Positions 23,897-32,947 of a stretch of DNA of 64,000 bases are shown piece by piece. The notes under the pieces are model-generated. The model was not told the origin of the DNA. It worked only from the letters and a program-made list of their open reading frames with translations, and did no database searches. The stretch spans positions 3,667,752-3,731,751 of the forward strand of contig NC_005085.1 of the NCBI RefSeq assembly GCF_000007705.1, given 5' to 3'. Both the position numbers and the translations under genes were made by a program. The stretch is from Chromobacterium violaceum ATCC 12472. Lineage in GTDB: Bacteria > Pseudomonadota > Gammaproteobacteria > Burkholderiales > Chromobacteriaceae. Numbering within the stretch: position 1 is the first letter of the stretch; each line of letters opens with the position of its first letter.

Positions 23897-25084
23897 TCAA
23901 GCCAAGGCGGTCTGCCTCAGGTTCAGCGAGAAACGCTGCAAAGCGGCGATGCCGGATGCCTCGGCGCGCGCGCACCAGTCCTGCAGCTCATGCAGCAGTT
24001 GCTCGCGGGTCAGGTTGGAGCGCTCCCACAGGCGGGTCAGCTCCTGGCGCATGTTGTAGATGGTGGCGAGCACGTGGCTCTGCTCCAGGATGCGGGCCAG
24101 TTGGTCGCGCTCGCACTCGGGCAGGTCCTTGGCGTCCTGCTTCAGCCATACCTTCATCTTGCGCGGCAGATTAACCTGCGGCAGCTCGGGCAGGCTGAGC
24201 TTGGCCAGTTCGGCGCGGCACTCGGCCTTCAGTTCGCGGGCGTAGCGCGCGGCGATCGCGTAGCGGTTGGCGATGATGGCCTGAAGGTGTTCCAGGTCCA
24301 GCTGCGGGCGGGACGGATCGTGGGCCAGCTGCGGCGCCACCTTGCGCACCTTGGCCAGGCCGCAGATTTCCAGCATGCGGATGTACATCCAGCCGATGTC
24401 GAACTCGTACCATTTGTACGACAGCTTGGCCGAGGTGCCGAAGGTGTGGTGGTTGTTGTGCAGCTCCTCGCCGCCGACCAGGATGCCCCAGGGCACCAGG
24501 TTGGTGGAGGCGTCCTCGTTCTCGAAATTGCGGTAGCCCCAGTAATGGCCGAGGCCGTTGATCACGCCGGCCGCCCAGAACGGGATCCACACCATCTGCA
24601 CCGCCCAGATCGACAGGCCGATGGGCCCGAACAGCGCCAGGTCGATGAGCAGCATCAGCACGATGCCCTTGGCGTTGTGCTTGCTGTAAACGTTGCGCTC
24701 CAGCCAGTCGTCCGGCGTGCCGTGGCCGAACTTGTCCATGATGGACTGGTCCTTGCAGGCGGCGCGATACAGCTCGGCCCCTTCCCACAGCACCTTCTTG
24801 ATGCCGAGCACCTGCGGGCTATGCGGGTCTTCCTGCGTTTCGCAGCGCGCGTGGTGCTTGCGGTGGATGGCCGCCCACTGCTTGGTGACCATGCCGGTGG
24901 TCAGCCACAGCCAGAAGCGGAAGAAATGGCTGGGAATCGGGTGCAGGTCCAGCGCGCGGTGGGCCTGGTGGCGATGCAGGAAAATGGTGACCGAGGCAAT
25001 GGTGATGTGGGTCAGGATCAGGGCGGCGATGATATTGCCCCACCAAGGCAGATCCAGCAGACCGTTGAGCCAGTTCAGGTTCAT
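23897..25084 (-). CDS. Membrane fatty acid (acyl-CoA type) desaturase
   Basis: 395 residues. The three histidine boxes of di-iron membrane desaturases are present: HRHQAH (37-42), HRKHH (74-78) and HNNHH (209-213). Hydrophobic pairs at about 15-35 and 140-180 would span the membrane. It should introduce a double bond in acyl chains, probably delta-9. About 130 residues after the last conserved part (from about 265) form an extra helical, charged tail. ATG 25084 is the first start giving a normal N-terminus (MNLNWLNGLL), with a weak ribosome site; a TTG at 25114 is in frame. Confidence 0.9.
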   Translation of the reverse strand: MNLNWLNGLLDLPWWGNIIAALILTHITIASVTIFLHRHQAHRALDLHPIPSHFFRFWLWLTTGMVTKQWAAIHRKHHARCETQEDPHSPQVLGIKKVLWEGAELYRAACKDQSIMDKFGHGTPDDWLERNVYSKHNAKGIVLMLLIDLALFGPIGLSIWAVQMVWIPFWAAGVINGLGHYWGYRNFENEDASTNLVPWGILVGGEELHNNHHTFGTSAKLSYKWYEFDIGWMYIRMLEICGLAKVRKVAPQLAHDPSRPQLDLEHLQAIIANRYAIAARYARELKAECRAELAKLSLPELPQVNLPRKMKVWLKQDAKDLPECERDQLARILEQSHVLATIYNMRQELTRLWERSNLTREQLLHELQDWCARAEASGIAALQRFSLNLRQTALA

Positions 25085-25244
25085 GTATTCGATGCGTCCA
25101 GTAACTAGAGACAAAGCTCTATTCTATAACAAGCCCTGCCGCGATGCAGAACCAAATTTGACCGCCCGGTTAGCCTGACAGCGCATCCGGCGGTGCATTG
25201 GTGTACCATAGGGCATCATTTCACCCTAGTTCAGAAAAATACTA

Positions 25245-26837
25245 GTGTTGCCAAAACGTCGACTGATCATTGCCGGCGCCGCCATCGGCGGCTTGTTCGT
25301 CCTGTACGCGGGATCCAGCTACTGGGCCGGCGTCAAGGCCGAGGAGACCTTGCAGGAGCAATACCGGATGCTCGCCCGCCTGCCGCTGTTCAAGGTCAAA
25401 TCGCACAGCTATCAACGCGGCTGGTTCTCGTCCACCGAGACCACCGAACTGGTGTTCAACCGCCACTTGTCCGGCCCGTACGAGAACATGCTGCCGGACA
25501 ATATGAAGCCGCTGCTGAACTCCACGATCAAGTTCACCAACAACGTCAAGCACGGCCCCCTGCCCGGCCTGGCCGACTTCGACTTCCATCCGGGCCGCGC
25601 GCTGGTGCGCACCGAGTTCGCGATGAGCGACGCCACCCGCAAGACGCTGAAGACCTTCTTCGGCGACAAGGAGCCGATCGCCATCACCAACCGCATCGGC
25701 TTCGGCGGCGGCGGCCTGCTGGAAGTGGCGGTGCCCGCCTTCGACTACGAGGAGGCGCTGTCCGGCGTCAAGATGAAGTGGAAGGGCTTCGATCTCAAGG
25801 TCGACTACGCCCACGGCTACCAGGAATACAAGACCGAGGCGCTGTCGCCGGGCTTCCTGCTGGAAGCCGCCAGCAAGGGCAACATCTCGTTCGAAGGCGT
25901 GCGCTACGTGTCCGACATGCGGCCGGGCAATACCGGCGTCAAGCTCGGCACCAGCGAGCTGACCATAGGCAATGTGCAGCTGAGCTCGCGCGAAAGCGTG
26001 CCTTACAGCATCAAGCTGAACGAGCTGATCTACCTGATGACCCGCGTCCGCGTCGGCGAATTCGTCAACCCGTCCGGCGAGTTCAAGCCGTCGTCGGTCG
26101 TGCTGAAGAACTTCAGCTACCAGATCGTCACCAGCGAGCAGGATGCGTTCGTCAACACCCGCGGCAAGGTCAACTTCGCGGAGCTGAGCTTCAACGCCAA
26201 CCGCTACGGCCCGATGCGGTTGGACGTGTCGGCCAACCACCTGCACGGCCCCACCCTGGTCAAGCTGGACAAGGCGATCAGCGAGATTCCGTTCGAGGGC
26301 GTGGACCCGGCGGTGCTGCGCAAGCAGTACGTCGATACCGTCAAGAAGAACGCGATCCCGCTGCTGGAAAACAGCCCCAAGCTGCTGGTCAACGAGTTCT
26401 ACCTGAAGATGCCGACCGGCGAGGCCAAGCTGCAAGGCAGCCTGGGCATCAACGGCTTCACTCCGGCCGACCTGAACGACATCACGCAGCTGGCCAAGCG
26501 CATCGAGGCCGACGCCAAGCTGAGCCTGCCGCGCCAGACGCTGGAAGACCTGGTGCTGACCCAGGCGCGCAACCTGTTCACCGTCGACCAGAGCGCCGAA
26601 GAGCAGCCGAACATGCAGGAAGTGGAAGACCTGGCCCGCAGCCTGCTGGACAGCCAGCTGTCGCAATGGAAGTCGGGCGGCTACCTGGTGGAGGACAACG
26701 GCCAGATTTCCACCGATCTCAAATACGACGCCAAGGGCCTGACCATACACCAGCAGAAAGTGCCGTTGCCGTGGGAGGAGAGCGGCGAGCCCGCCGACGC
26801 CTCCGCGCCCGCCGCCGAGCCGGCTGCGAAGAAGTAA
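25245..26837 (+). CDS. DUF945 (YdgA-type) exported/anchored protein
   Basis: 530 residues. An N-terminal uncleaved-looking hydrophobic segment (about 6-27, LIIAGAAIGGLFVLYAGSSYW) is followed by a long beta-rich region with FKVKSHSYQRGWFSSTETTELVF, the opening signature of DUF945. E. coli YdgA belongs here; the family is periplasmic, anchored in the inner membrane and AsmA-like in flavour, with no firm function. The C-terminus is Ala/Pro/Glu-rich. Start is GTG 25245 or the adjoining TTG; no good ribosome site is seen. Single-gene unit with its own terminator. Confidence 0.85.
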   Translation: MLPKRRLIIAGAAIGGLFVLYAGSSYWAGVKAEETLQEQYRMLARLPLFKVKSHSYQRGWFSSTETTELVFNRHLSGPYENMLPDNMKPLLNSTIKFTNNVKHGPLPGLADFDFHPGRALVRTEFAMSDATRKTLKTFFGDKEPIAITNRIGFGGGGLLEVAVPAFDYEEALSGVKMKWKGFDLKVDYAHGYQEYKTEALSPGFLLEAASKGNISFEGVRYVSDMRPGNTGVKLGTSELTIGNVQLSSRESVPYSIKLNELIYLMTRVRVGEFVNPSGEFKPSSVVLKNFSYQIVTSEQDAFVNTRGKVNFAELSFNANRYGPMRLDVSANHLHGPTLVKLDKAISEIPFEGVDPAVLRKQYVDTVKKNAIPLLENSPKLLVNEFYLKMPTGEAKLQGSLGINGFTPADLNDITQLAKRIEADAKLSLPRQTLEDLVLTQARNLFTVDQSAEEQPNMQEVEDLARSLLDSQLSQWKSGGYLVEDNGQISTDLKYDAKGLTIHQQKVPLPWEESGEPADASAPAAEPAAKK

Positions 26838-26846
26838 GCGGGACGC

Positions 26847-26880
26847 AAAAAAGGGCTGTCGTTGCGACAGCCCTTTTTCT
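26847..26880. terminator. Bidirectional terminator between DUF945 gene and bfr
   Basis: AAAAAAGGGCTGTC and GACAGCCCTTTTT pair, with T tracts on both strands between converging genes. Confidence 0.85.
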
Positions 26881-26894
26881 TTTGTCCCTCCCGA

Positions 26895-27371
26895 TCAGGA
26901 GGCGTCTTCCATCTGGCTTTGCAGGTAGTTCTGCAGGCCGACCTTCTCGATCAGGCCCAGCTGGGTCTCCAGCCAGTCGACGTGCTCTTCCTCGCTCTCC
27001 AGGATGTCTTCCAGCAGGTCGCGGCTGACATAGTCCTTCGAGGTCTCACAGTAGGCGATCGCCTCGCGCAGCAGCGGCAGCGCGTCCATTTCCAGCTTCA
27101 GGTCGCACTCCAGCATTTCCTTCGGATTTTCGCCGATGTGCAGCTTGCCCAGGTCCTGCAGATTGGGCAGCCCTTCCAGGAACAGCACGCGCTCGATCAG
27201 CTTGTCCGCGTGCTTCATCTCGTCGATGGATTCTTCGTATTCGTGCTCATTGAGCTTCTTCAGCCCCCAGTTCTTGTACATGCGGGCATGCAGGAAGTAC
27301 TGGTTGATCGCGGTGAGCTCGTTCTTGAGGATCTGGTTCAGGTACTTGATGACCTTCTTGTCGCCTTGCAT
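26895..27371 (-). CDS. bfr: Bacterioferritin
   Basis: 158 residues forming the 24-mer iron-storage cage. All ferroxidase ligands are present by my count: Glu18, Glu51, His54, Glu94, Glu127 and His130. Met52, which binds heme between subunits, is also kept (EEMKH region), so this is a heme-binding bacterioferritin and not a plain ferritin. AGGAGA precedes ATG 27371. Its ferredoxin partner gene lies 127 bases upstream on the same strand, with no terminator seen between. Confidence 0.96.
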   Translation of the reverse strand: MQGDKKVIKYLNQILKNELTAINQYFLHARMYKNWGLKKLNEHEYEESIDEMKHADKLIERVLFLEGLPNLQDLGKLHIGENPKEMLECDLKLEMDALPLLREAIAYCETSKDYVSRDLLEDILESEEEHVDWLETQLGLIEKVGLQNYLQSQMEDAS

Positions 27372-27498
27372 GTCATATTCTCCTGAAAAATCGTTCAGGC
27401 ATTATGGCACAGCAGGGAGATAGCTCAAGGCATAAATGGGAACGGCCAGCTCAAGGGCTGGCCTGTCGGGGCGGCTGCGCGCCCCTTTCGATGCCGGA

Positions 27499-27699
27499 TC
27501 AGGCGGCGGTGCGGGCCACCGAGCAGGCGGCCAGCTCGCTCTGGGCGTCCTTGCGTATCTGGTTGGCCATGCAGGCGCACTTGCCGCAGTCCGACGCGAC
27601 GCCGAGCTCCCGACGCAGGTCGCACATGCGGGTGGCGCCGCCATGAACCGCCTGGCGGATCTGGCTGTCGGTCACTGCATTGCACAAGCAGACATACAT
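27499..27699 (-). CDS. bfd: Bacterioferritin-associated ferredoxin
   Basis: 66 residues. Four cysteines of the [2Fe-2S] Fer2_BFD fold: Cys4 and Cys6 in MYVCLCNAVTD, Cys38 and Cys41 in SDCGKC. Bfd docks on bacterioferritin and reduces the core so that iron leaves. ATG 27699 follows GAGGGGGC; longer frames add no homology. A Fur-like box 26 bases upstream suggests it is made when iron is scarce, in contrast to bfr. Confidence 0.94.
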   Translation of the reverse strand: MYVCLCNAVTDSQIRQAVHGGATRMCDLRRELGVASDCGKCACMANQIRKDAQSELAACSVARTAA

Positions 27700-27724
27700 C
27701 GGAAGCCCCCTCTGGCTTACAATC

Positions 27725-27743
27725 AAGAATAGTTATCATCATC
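27725..27743 (-). promoter_or_regulatory. Fur-like box upstream of bfd
   Basis: Minus strand GATGATGATAACTATTCTT matches 14 of 19 positions of the classical Fur consensus GATAATGATAATCATTATC. It lies between bfd and the divergent Nudix gene and could affect both. Confidence 0.5.
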
Positions 27744-27759
27744 ATAGAGACAGACAAGA

Positions 27760-28227
27760 ATGATTGTCAATAACAAACCGCGGCAGTGGAAGCCGAATGC
27801 CACAGTCGCCGCCATCATCGAACGCGATGGCCGCTTCCTGATGGTCGAGGAGGAAACGCCGGCCGGACTGCGCCTCAACCAGCCCGCCGGTCACCTGGAG
27901 CGCGGCGAGACGCTGCTGCAGGCGGTCGCGCGCGAGGCGCTGGAAGAAAGCGGCTGGCTGTTCGCGCCGCGCGGACTCACCGGCATCTACCTGGCCGACG
28001 CCCAGGACGGCGACGTCACCTATATGCGCTTCGCCTTCCACGGCGACGCCACTCCCCCCGCCGCCCCGCCGCGACTGGACGCCGGCATCGTCGCCGTGCA
28101 CTGGCTCTCCTTCGAAGACATCGCCGCCCAGCAAACACGGCTTCGCAGCCCCGTGGTATCGCAATGCCTGCAAGACTATCTCAATGGCATCGCGTATCCT
28201 CTGCAACTGATACGCGACCTGCGCTGA
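27760..28227 (+). CDS. Nudix hydrolase, NudJ-like
   Basis: 155 residues. Complete Nudix box at 44-66: GHLERGETLLQAVAREALEE followed by SGW. The opening WKPNATVAAIIERDGRFLMVEEE and RLNQPAGHLE match the NudJ branch, whose E. coli member removes phosphate from thiamine pyrophosphate precursors and nucleoside triphosphates. First gene of a three-gene plus-strand unit with the exported protein and mnmA; a nudJ-mnmA neighbourhood is common in proteobacteria. Confidence 0.88.
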   Translation: MIVNNKPRQWKPNATVAAIIERDGRFLMVEEETPAGLRLNQPAGHLERGETLLQAVAREALEESGWLFAPRGLTGIYLADAQDGDVTYMRFAFHGDATPPAAPPRLDAGIVAVHWLSFEDIAAQQTRLRSPVVSQCLQDYLNGIAYPLQLIRDLR

Positions 28228-28249
28228 CCCACCCGCCACAGGATGCCCG

Positions 28250-28843
28250 ATGCGACTGCTGATGCCGCTGCTGCTTGCCCTGCTCCTTCCCGCCGCCCGC
28301 GCCGACGGCTTAAACATCTGTTATCATTACGGATGTTCCAGACACGCCCAGTTCGACATCTCCGACGAGGAGCATGACTGGCTAGCCGCGCGCCTGGCCC
28401 GCGCCGACTCCGCCTCAGCCGAGCGCGAAGCGGTCGCCGACGCGGTGCTGACGCTCTACCGCATCGCCGCGCGCGAGACGCCGATCTGGCAGGACAAGGG
28501 CGGCAATTACCGCGACGGGCCGGCCGAGGGCCGGATGGACTGCGTCGACCACAGCAGCAACGTCACCACCTTTCTCAACTACCTGCAGCGGCAGGGATGG
28601 TTGAAATTCCACCGCGCGGCGCCACCTGAATGGCGCGCGCCGTGGATACTGGATCTGCATTACACCGGCGTGCTGCATGACAACGCCGCCAAGCAGGACT
28701 GGGCGGTGGATACCTGGTTCAAGGATTTCGGGGAACCGCCCGTGGTGGTTCCCCTTTCAGTTTGGATGAAGGGATACGAGCCTCCGGCGGTATCCGAGCC
28801 TGTCAGACAGGCAAGCAAAAACAAGGAAGGAAACGCCCCGTGA
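28250..28843 (+). CDS. Conserved exported protein of unknown function
   Basis: 197 residues. Signal peptide about 1-18 ([18 protein letters not shown]). The mature part has [10 protein letters not shown] (Cys24, Cys29) and a conserved-looking block [32 protein letters not shown], then [22 protein letters not shown]. The Cys/His/Asp-Cys pattern recalls bacterial transglutaminase-like or Cys-protease folds, but I cannot assign a family. It ends in a GTGA overlap with mnmA, so the two are translationally coupled. Confidence 0.75.
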   Translation: MRLLMPLLLALLLPAARADGLNICYHYGCSRHAQFDISDEEHDWLAARLARADSASAEREAVADAVLTLYRIAARETPIWQDKGGNYRDGPAEGRMDCVDHSSNVTTFLNYLQRQGWLKFHRAAPPEWRAPWILDLHYTGVLHDNAAKQDWAVDTWFKDFGEPPVVVPLSVWMKGYEPPAVSEPVRQASKNKEGNAP

Positions 28844-29916
28844 CGGGTAAGAAACGCATCGTCGTCGGCATGTCCGGCGGCGTGGATTCGTCGGTGACCG
28901 CCTGGCTGCTGAAGCAGCAGGGCCATGAGGTGATCGGCGTGTTCATGCAGAACTGGGAAGACGACAACGACGACGAGTACTGCTCGATCAAGCAGGATGC
29001 GCTGGACGCGATGAGCGTGGCCGACATCGTCGGCATCGACATGGAAATCGTCAACTTCGCCAAGGAATACAAGGACCGCGTGTTCTCGTACTTCCTGAAA
29101 GAATACTCGGCCGGCCGCACGCCGAACCCGGACGTGCTGTGCAACGCCGAAATCAAGTTCAAGGCCTTTCTCGACTACGCGATGGAACTGGGCGCCGACT
29201 GCATCGCCACCGGCCACTACGCGCGCAAGCTGGAACAGGACGGCACCCACTACCTGATGAAGGCGGTGGACCACACCAAGGACCAGAGCTACTTCCTGTA
29301 CCGGCTGCAGCAGCATCAGCTGGCCAAGGCCATCTTCCCGCTCGGCGACATCAGGAAGACCGAGGTGCGCCGGCTGGCCGAAGAGGCCGGCCTGCCGACC
29401 GCGGCCAAGAAAGACTCCACCGGCATCTGCTTCATCGGCGAGCGGCCGTTCCGCGAATTCCTGCAGCGCTACCTGCCCACCTCGCCCGGCCAGATGGTGA
29501 CGCCGGACGGCAAAGTCGTCGGCGAGCACATCGGCCTGATGTACTACACGCTGGGCCAGCGCAAGGGGCTGACCATAGGCGGCTCGCGCGACGGCAACGG
29601 CGAGCCGTGGTTCGTCGCCGGCAAGGACATTCCCGGCAACAAGCTGATCGTGGTCCAGGGCCATGACCATCCGCTGCTGCTGAAGCCGACGCTTTCGATG
29701 GCCGACCTGAGCTGGACGCTGCCGGACGCGCCCGCGCCCGGCGAATACAGCGCCAAGAACCGCTACCGGATGGCCGACGCCGCCTGTACGCTGTCGCCCA
29801 TCGTCGACGGCCAGGCCAGCCTGACCTTCCAGGAAAAGCAGTGGGCGGTGACGCCGGGCCAATCGGCCGTGCTCTACCATGGCGACATCTGCCTGGGCGG
29901 CGGCATCATCCAGTAA
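28840..29916 (+). CDS. mnmA: tRNA-specific 2-thiouridylase MnmA
   Basis: 358 residues. It thiolates U34 of tRNAs for Lys, Glu and Gln. The PP-loop SGGVDSS is at 12-18; the catalytic cysteines are Cys101 ([12 protein letters not shown]) and Cys197 ([11 protein letters not shown]), close to E. coli numbering. GTG 28840 is preferred, with GGAAGG upstream and a 4-base overlap with the preceding gene; an ATG at 28762 would add a non-homologous extension. Confidence 0.97.
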   Translation: MTGKKRIVVGMSGGVDSSVTAWLLKQQGHEVIGVFMQNWEDDNDDEYCSIKQDALDAMSVADIVGIDMEIVNFAKEYKDRVFSYFLKEYSAGRTPNPDVLCNAEIKFKAFLDYAMELGADCIATGHYARKLEQDGTHYLMKAVDHTKDQSYFLYRLQQHQLAKAIFPLGDIRKTEVRRLAEEAGLPTAAKKDSTGICFIGERPFREFLQRYLPTSPGQMVTPDGKVVGEHIGLMYYTLGQRKGLTIGGSRDGNGEPWFVAGKDIPGNKLIVVQGHDHPLLLKPTLSMADLSWTLPDAPAPGEYSAKNRYRMADAACTLSPIVDGQASLTFQEKQWAVTPGQSAVLYHGDICLGGGIIQ

Positions 29917-29924
29917 GCGCCCGC

Positions 29925-29959
29925 AAAAAAGCCCCGCCGGATCCGGCGGGGCTTTTTTA
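29925..29959. terminator. Bidirectional terminator between mnmA and the MFS gene
   Basis: AAAAAAGCCCCGCCGG and CCGGCGGGGCTTTTTT form a perfect repeat between converging genes. Confidence 0.88.
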
Positions 29960-29969
29960 CGTCCATCGT

Positions 29970-31223
29970 TCAATGCGGCGGCAAGGGCTGCAGCCGCCTC
30001 AGCCACAGGCTGATGCCCAGCAGCACCAGCAACGCCAGCGCCACCGCCGAGGCCACGCCGTGCCAGCCGCCGCGTCCCCACATCAGGCCGGACATCGAGC
30101 CGAACACGCTGGAGCCCAGGTAATAGGCGGTCAGGTACAGCGCCGAGGCCAAGGCCCTGCCCTCCCTGGCCCGCAGGCCCACCCAGCTGCTGGCCACCGA
30201 ATGCGCGGCGAAGAAGCCGAAAGTGAACAGCGCCACGCCCGGCACCAGCAGCCACAAGGTGTCGGCCAGCGTCAGCGCCAAACCGGCCAGCATCATCGCC
30301 ACCATCATCCACAGCACGTTGCGCCGGCCCAGCCCGTCGGCCAGCCGCCCGACCCACGCGGACGACCAGATGCCCACCACGTACAGCGAGAACACCAGCG
30401 CCAGCGCGCTCTGGCTCAGATGGAACGGCGCGGCCAGCAGGCGAAAGCCCAGGTAGTTGTACAGGCTGACGAAACAGCCCATCAGCAGGAAGGCAGTGAC
30501 GAACAGCCAGGGCAGCCCGCCATCGCGCAGCATGCCGCTCAATTCCCGCCCCATGCGGGAAAAATCGTGCCGGCGCGGCTGGAAATGGCGCGAGGCCGGC
30601 AGCCAGCGCCAGAACTGCCAGGCGCCGACGCAGCCGATCAAGGCCAGCGCCAGCACCGCGCCGCGCCAGCCGACATGGTCGGCCAGCAGCGAGGCCAGCA
30701 ACCGGCCGCACATGCCGCCCAACGCGTTGCCCGCGATGTAGAGCCCCATCGAATGGCCCAGCGACCTGGCGTCCACCTCCTCGCTCAGATAGGCCATCGC
30801 CACCGCCGGCAAGCCGGCCATCACCAGGCCGAACACCGCGCGCAGCTGCAGGAAGGCGCCGAAGCCGGCGACGAAGGCGGACAGCAGCATCAAGACCGCG
30901 CCCAGCGCCAGCGCCAGGTTCATCAGCGCGCGGCGGCCGAAGCGGTCGGCCAGCAAGCTGGCCGGAATCAGCGCCAGCGCCAGCGCGCCGGTGGACATCG
31001 ACACCACGCCGCTGGCCGCGGCCGGCGTCAGCGAAAAGTCATGGGCGAACAGCGGCATCAAGGGCTGGGTGCCGTACACCATGGCGAACGTGCAGAAACC
31101 GCCGACGAACATCGCGCGGGCGGTGGAACGGAAGGCCGGCGTGCCGGCGTGAAGCTTGCCGGCGGGCGAAACGGAATCGGTCTGGCGCTCTGACAGCGCT
31201 GCGGAGGGGGCGGGGGCGGACAC
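29970..31223 (-). CDS. MFS transporter, YnfM-like
   Basis: 417 residues with twelve predicted membrane segments. After a 35-residue hydrophilic N-terminus comes FVGGFCTFAMVYGTQPLMPLFA and, between helices 2 and 3, ADRFGRRALMN, the MFS loop motif; LADGLGRRNVLW repeats it in the second half. It resembles the E. coli YnfM group of drug/metabolite exporters. Start is GTG 31223 after GAAGAGA. It is divergent from a LysR-type gene, as ynfM is from ynfL in E. coli, so that regulator probably controls it. Confidence 0.88.
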   Translation of the reverse strand: MSAPAPSAALSERQTDSVSPAGKLHAGTPAFRSTARAMFVGGFCTFAMVYGTQPLMPLFAHDFSLTPAAASGVVSMSTGALALALIPASLLADRFGRRALMNLALALGAVLMLLSAFVAGFGAFLQLRAVFGLVMAGLPAVAMAYLSEEVDARSLGHSMGLYIAGNALGGMCGRLLASLLADHVGWRGAVLALALIGCVGAWQFWRWLPASRHFQPRRHDFSRMGRELSGMLRDGGLPWLFVTAFLLMGCFVSLYNYLGFRLLAAPFHLSQSALALVFSLYVVGIWSSAWVGRLADGLGRRNVLWMMVAMMLAGLALTLADTLWLLVPGVALFTFGFFAAHSVASSWVGLRAREGRALASALYLTAYYLGSSVFGSMSGLMWGRGGWHGVASAVALALLVLLGISLWLRRLQPLPPH

Positions 31224-31304
31224 GGCATCAATCTCTTCTTTAACGACACCGTCAGCTTAGGCTTGGGTAAAACCACAGTCCAATATATATTTCAACCATG
31301 ATTA

Positions 31305-31319
31305 ATACTTTTAAAGTAT
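31305..31319. promoter_or_regulatory. LysR-type operator palindrome
   Basis: ATACTTT-T-AAAGTAT, a perfect 7-1-7 repeat containing T-N11-A, ends four bases before the LysR start codon in the 100-base gap to the MFS gene. Likely the autoregulatory/activator site of that LysR protein. Confidence 0.55.
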
Positions 31320-31323
31320 CAAT

Positions 31324-32208
31324 ATGGAACTGCGCCACCTGCGTTACTTCCTCGCCGTGGCCGAGGAGCTGCACTTCACCCGCGCCGCCGAGCGGCTGCA
31401 CATCGGCCAACCGCCGCTGAGCCAGCAAATCCAGGCGCTGGAGGCCGAGCTGGGCGCGCCGCTGTTCCGCCGCCACCAGCGCAAGGTGGAGCTGACCGCC
31501 GCGGGGCAGCAGCTGCTGCCGCGAGCGCGCCAGATCCTGGCCGACAGCGCGGCGGCGGCTGCCGCGGTGCGCCGCGCCGCCGACGGCGAAACCGGCGAGC
31601 TGCGCATCGGCTTCACCTCCTCATTGCCGCTGACGCCCATCCTGCACCACAGCTTGCAGCATTATCGGCAAGCCTACCCCGAGGTCAGGCTGACGCTGAG
31701 CGAAATGTTCACCGCCGGCCAGTTCGACGCGCTGGAGCGCCGCCAGCTGGACCTGGGCTTCGTCCGCTTCAACGGCACCACGCCCAGTCCGCTGATCCGG
31801 GTGGAGGAGCTGCACCGCGACCGGCTATTGGCGGTCGTGCCCAGCGCCCATCCGCTGGCCGAAAGAAAAACGCTGCCGCTGAAACTGCTGGCCGGCGAAC
31901 CCTTGATCGGCTACCCGCGCGAATCCGGCTCCGGCCTCAGCGACGTGGTGCGCCAGCTGGCGCTGCAAAACGGCCTGGAGTTGAAGATGGTGCAGGAGGC
32001 GGGCGAGGCGATCACCCAGATCGGCCTGGTGGCGGCCGGCGTCGGCATCGCCATCCTGCCCTCGCCGCTGGAATGCGTGCAGATACCGGCGGTGCGCTAC
32101 GTGCCGCTATCGGACGACGGCGCCTATCTGTCCATGGGCATCGCCGTGCGCCGCGACGATGACTCGCCGCTGGTGGCCAATTTCCTGTCAGGGGTGCGCG
32201 GCGGCTAG
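31324..32208 (+). CDS. LysR-type transcriptional regulator, YnfL-like
   Basis: 294 residues. N-terminal winged helix LHFTRAAERLHIGQPPLSQQIQALEAELGAPLF (about 17-49), then the effector-binding domain with GELRIGFTSSLPLTPILHH. The start ATG 31324 lacks a clear ribosome site because an operator-like palindrome occupies the position. It is divergent from the MFS exporter and converges on the SDR gene with a 4-base overlap of stop regions. Confidence 0.9.
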   Translation: MELRHLRYFLAVAEELHFTRAAERLHIGQPPLSQQIQALEAELGAPLFRRHQRKVELTAAGQQLLPRARQILADSAAAAAAVRRAADGETGELRIGFTSSLPLTPILHHSLQHYRQAYPEVRLTLSEMFTAGQFDALERRQLDLGFVRFNGTTPSPLIRVEELHRDRLLAVVPSAHPLAERKTLPLKLLAGEPLIGYPRESGSGLSDVVRQLALQNGLELKMVQEAGEAITQIGLVAAGVGIAILPSPLECVQIPAVRYVPLSDDGAYLSMGIAVRRDDDSPLVANFLSGVRGG

Positions 32209-32945
32209 CGGCCGCCGGATACGTCCAGCAGGCTGCCGGTGCAGAACGACGCGGCGTCGGACAACAGCCAGACGATGGCCTCGGCCACTTCGTCGGCCCG
32301 GCCGCCCCGCCGCATCGGCACAGTCGGCGCCAGCCTGGCCACCCGGCCCGCCTCGCCGCTGGCGGCATGGATATCGGTATCGATCAGTCCGGGGCGCACC
32401 GCGTTGACGCGTATGCCCTCTTCCGCCACCTCGCGCGCCAGGCCCAGGGTCAGCGTGTCTATCGCCCCCTTGCTGGCGGCGTAATCGATGTACTCGCCGG
32501 CGGAGCCCAGCCGCGACGCGGCCGACGACACATTGACGATGGCGCCGCCGTCGCCGCCATGGCGGGTGGACATGCGCCGCACCGCCTCGCGGCAGCACAG
32601 CAGCGGCCCCAGCACATTGACGCGCAACACGCGCTCCACCCGCTCGGCGCTATAGTCCTCCAGCCGGCACATCGGCGCGGTGACGCCGGCATTGTTGACC
32701 AGCCCGTCCAGCCGGCCGTAATGGCAGAGCGCGTCATCGAACAGGCGGACGATGGCCTTCTCCTCGGACACGTCGGCGCGGAACAGCCGCACCGCCTCGC
32801 CCAATTCGGCCTTCAAGGCGGCGGCGCCAGCCTCGTCCGAACGATAGTTGGCCGCCACCCGCCAGCCGGCCGCAACCAGCAATCGCGTGGTGGCCGCGCC
32901 GATTCCGCGCGTGCCGCCGGTCACCAACGCCACCTTGCCGTCCAT
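32205..32945 (-). CDS. Short-chain dehydrogenase/reductase
   Basis: 246-residue classical SDR. Cofactor motif TGGTRGIG at 9-16, NNAG in LVNNAGVTAP, catalytic Ser in VNVSSAASRLG, and Y-x-x-x-K in YIDYAASKGA. The C-terminal DAASFCTGSLLDVSGG is also typical. Probably NADPH-dependent because of the small, basic residues after the first strand (NYRSDE). The substrate is unknown. It lies 2 bases after tyrA and is therefore in its operon. Confidence 0.9.
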   Translation of the reverse strand: MDGKVALVTGGTRGIGAATTRLLVAAGWRVAANYRSDEAGAAALKAELGEAVRLFRADVSEEKAIVRLFDDALCHYGRLDGLVNNAGVTAPMCRLEDYSAERVERVLRVNVLGPLLCCREAVRRMSTRHGGDGGAIVNVSSAASRLGSAGEYIDYAASKGAIDTLTLGLAREVAEEGIRVNAVRPGLIDTDIHAASGEAGRVARLAPTVPMRRGGRADEVAEAIVWLLSDAASFCTGSLLDVSGGR

Positions 32946-32947
32946 CG

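Noticed and set aside
27676-27687. TGCATTGCACAA, a full match to the PhaR-like pattern
   Set aside because: It lies inside bfd and is explained by the conserved codons for Cys-Leu-Cys-Asn-Ala; not in a promoter. It shows that single matches can arise by chance.
29841-31193. 450-codon open frame opposite the MFS gene
   Set aside because: Rich in Gln, His and Arg as expected when the hydrophobic codons of a membrane protein are read in reverse; no start site or known motif.
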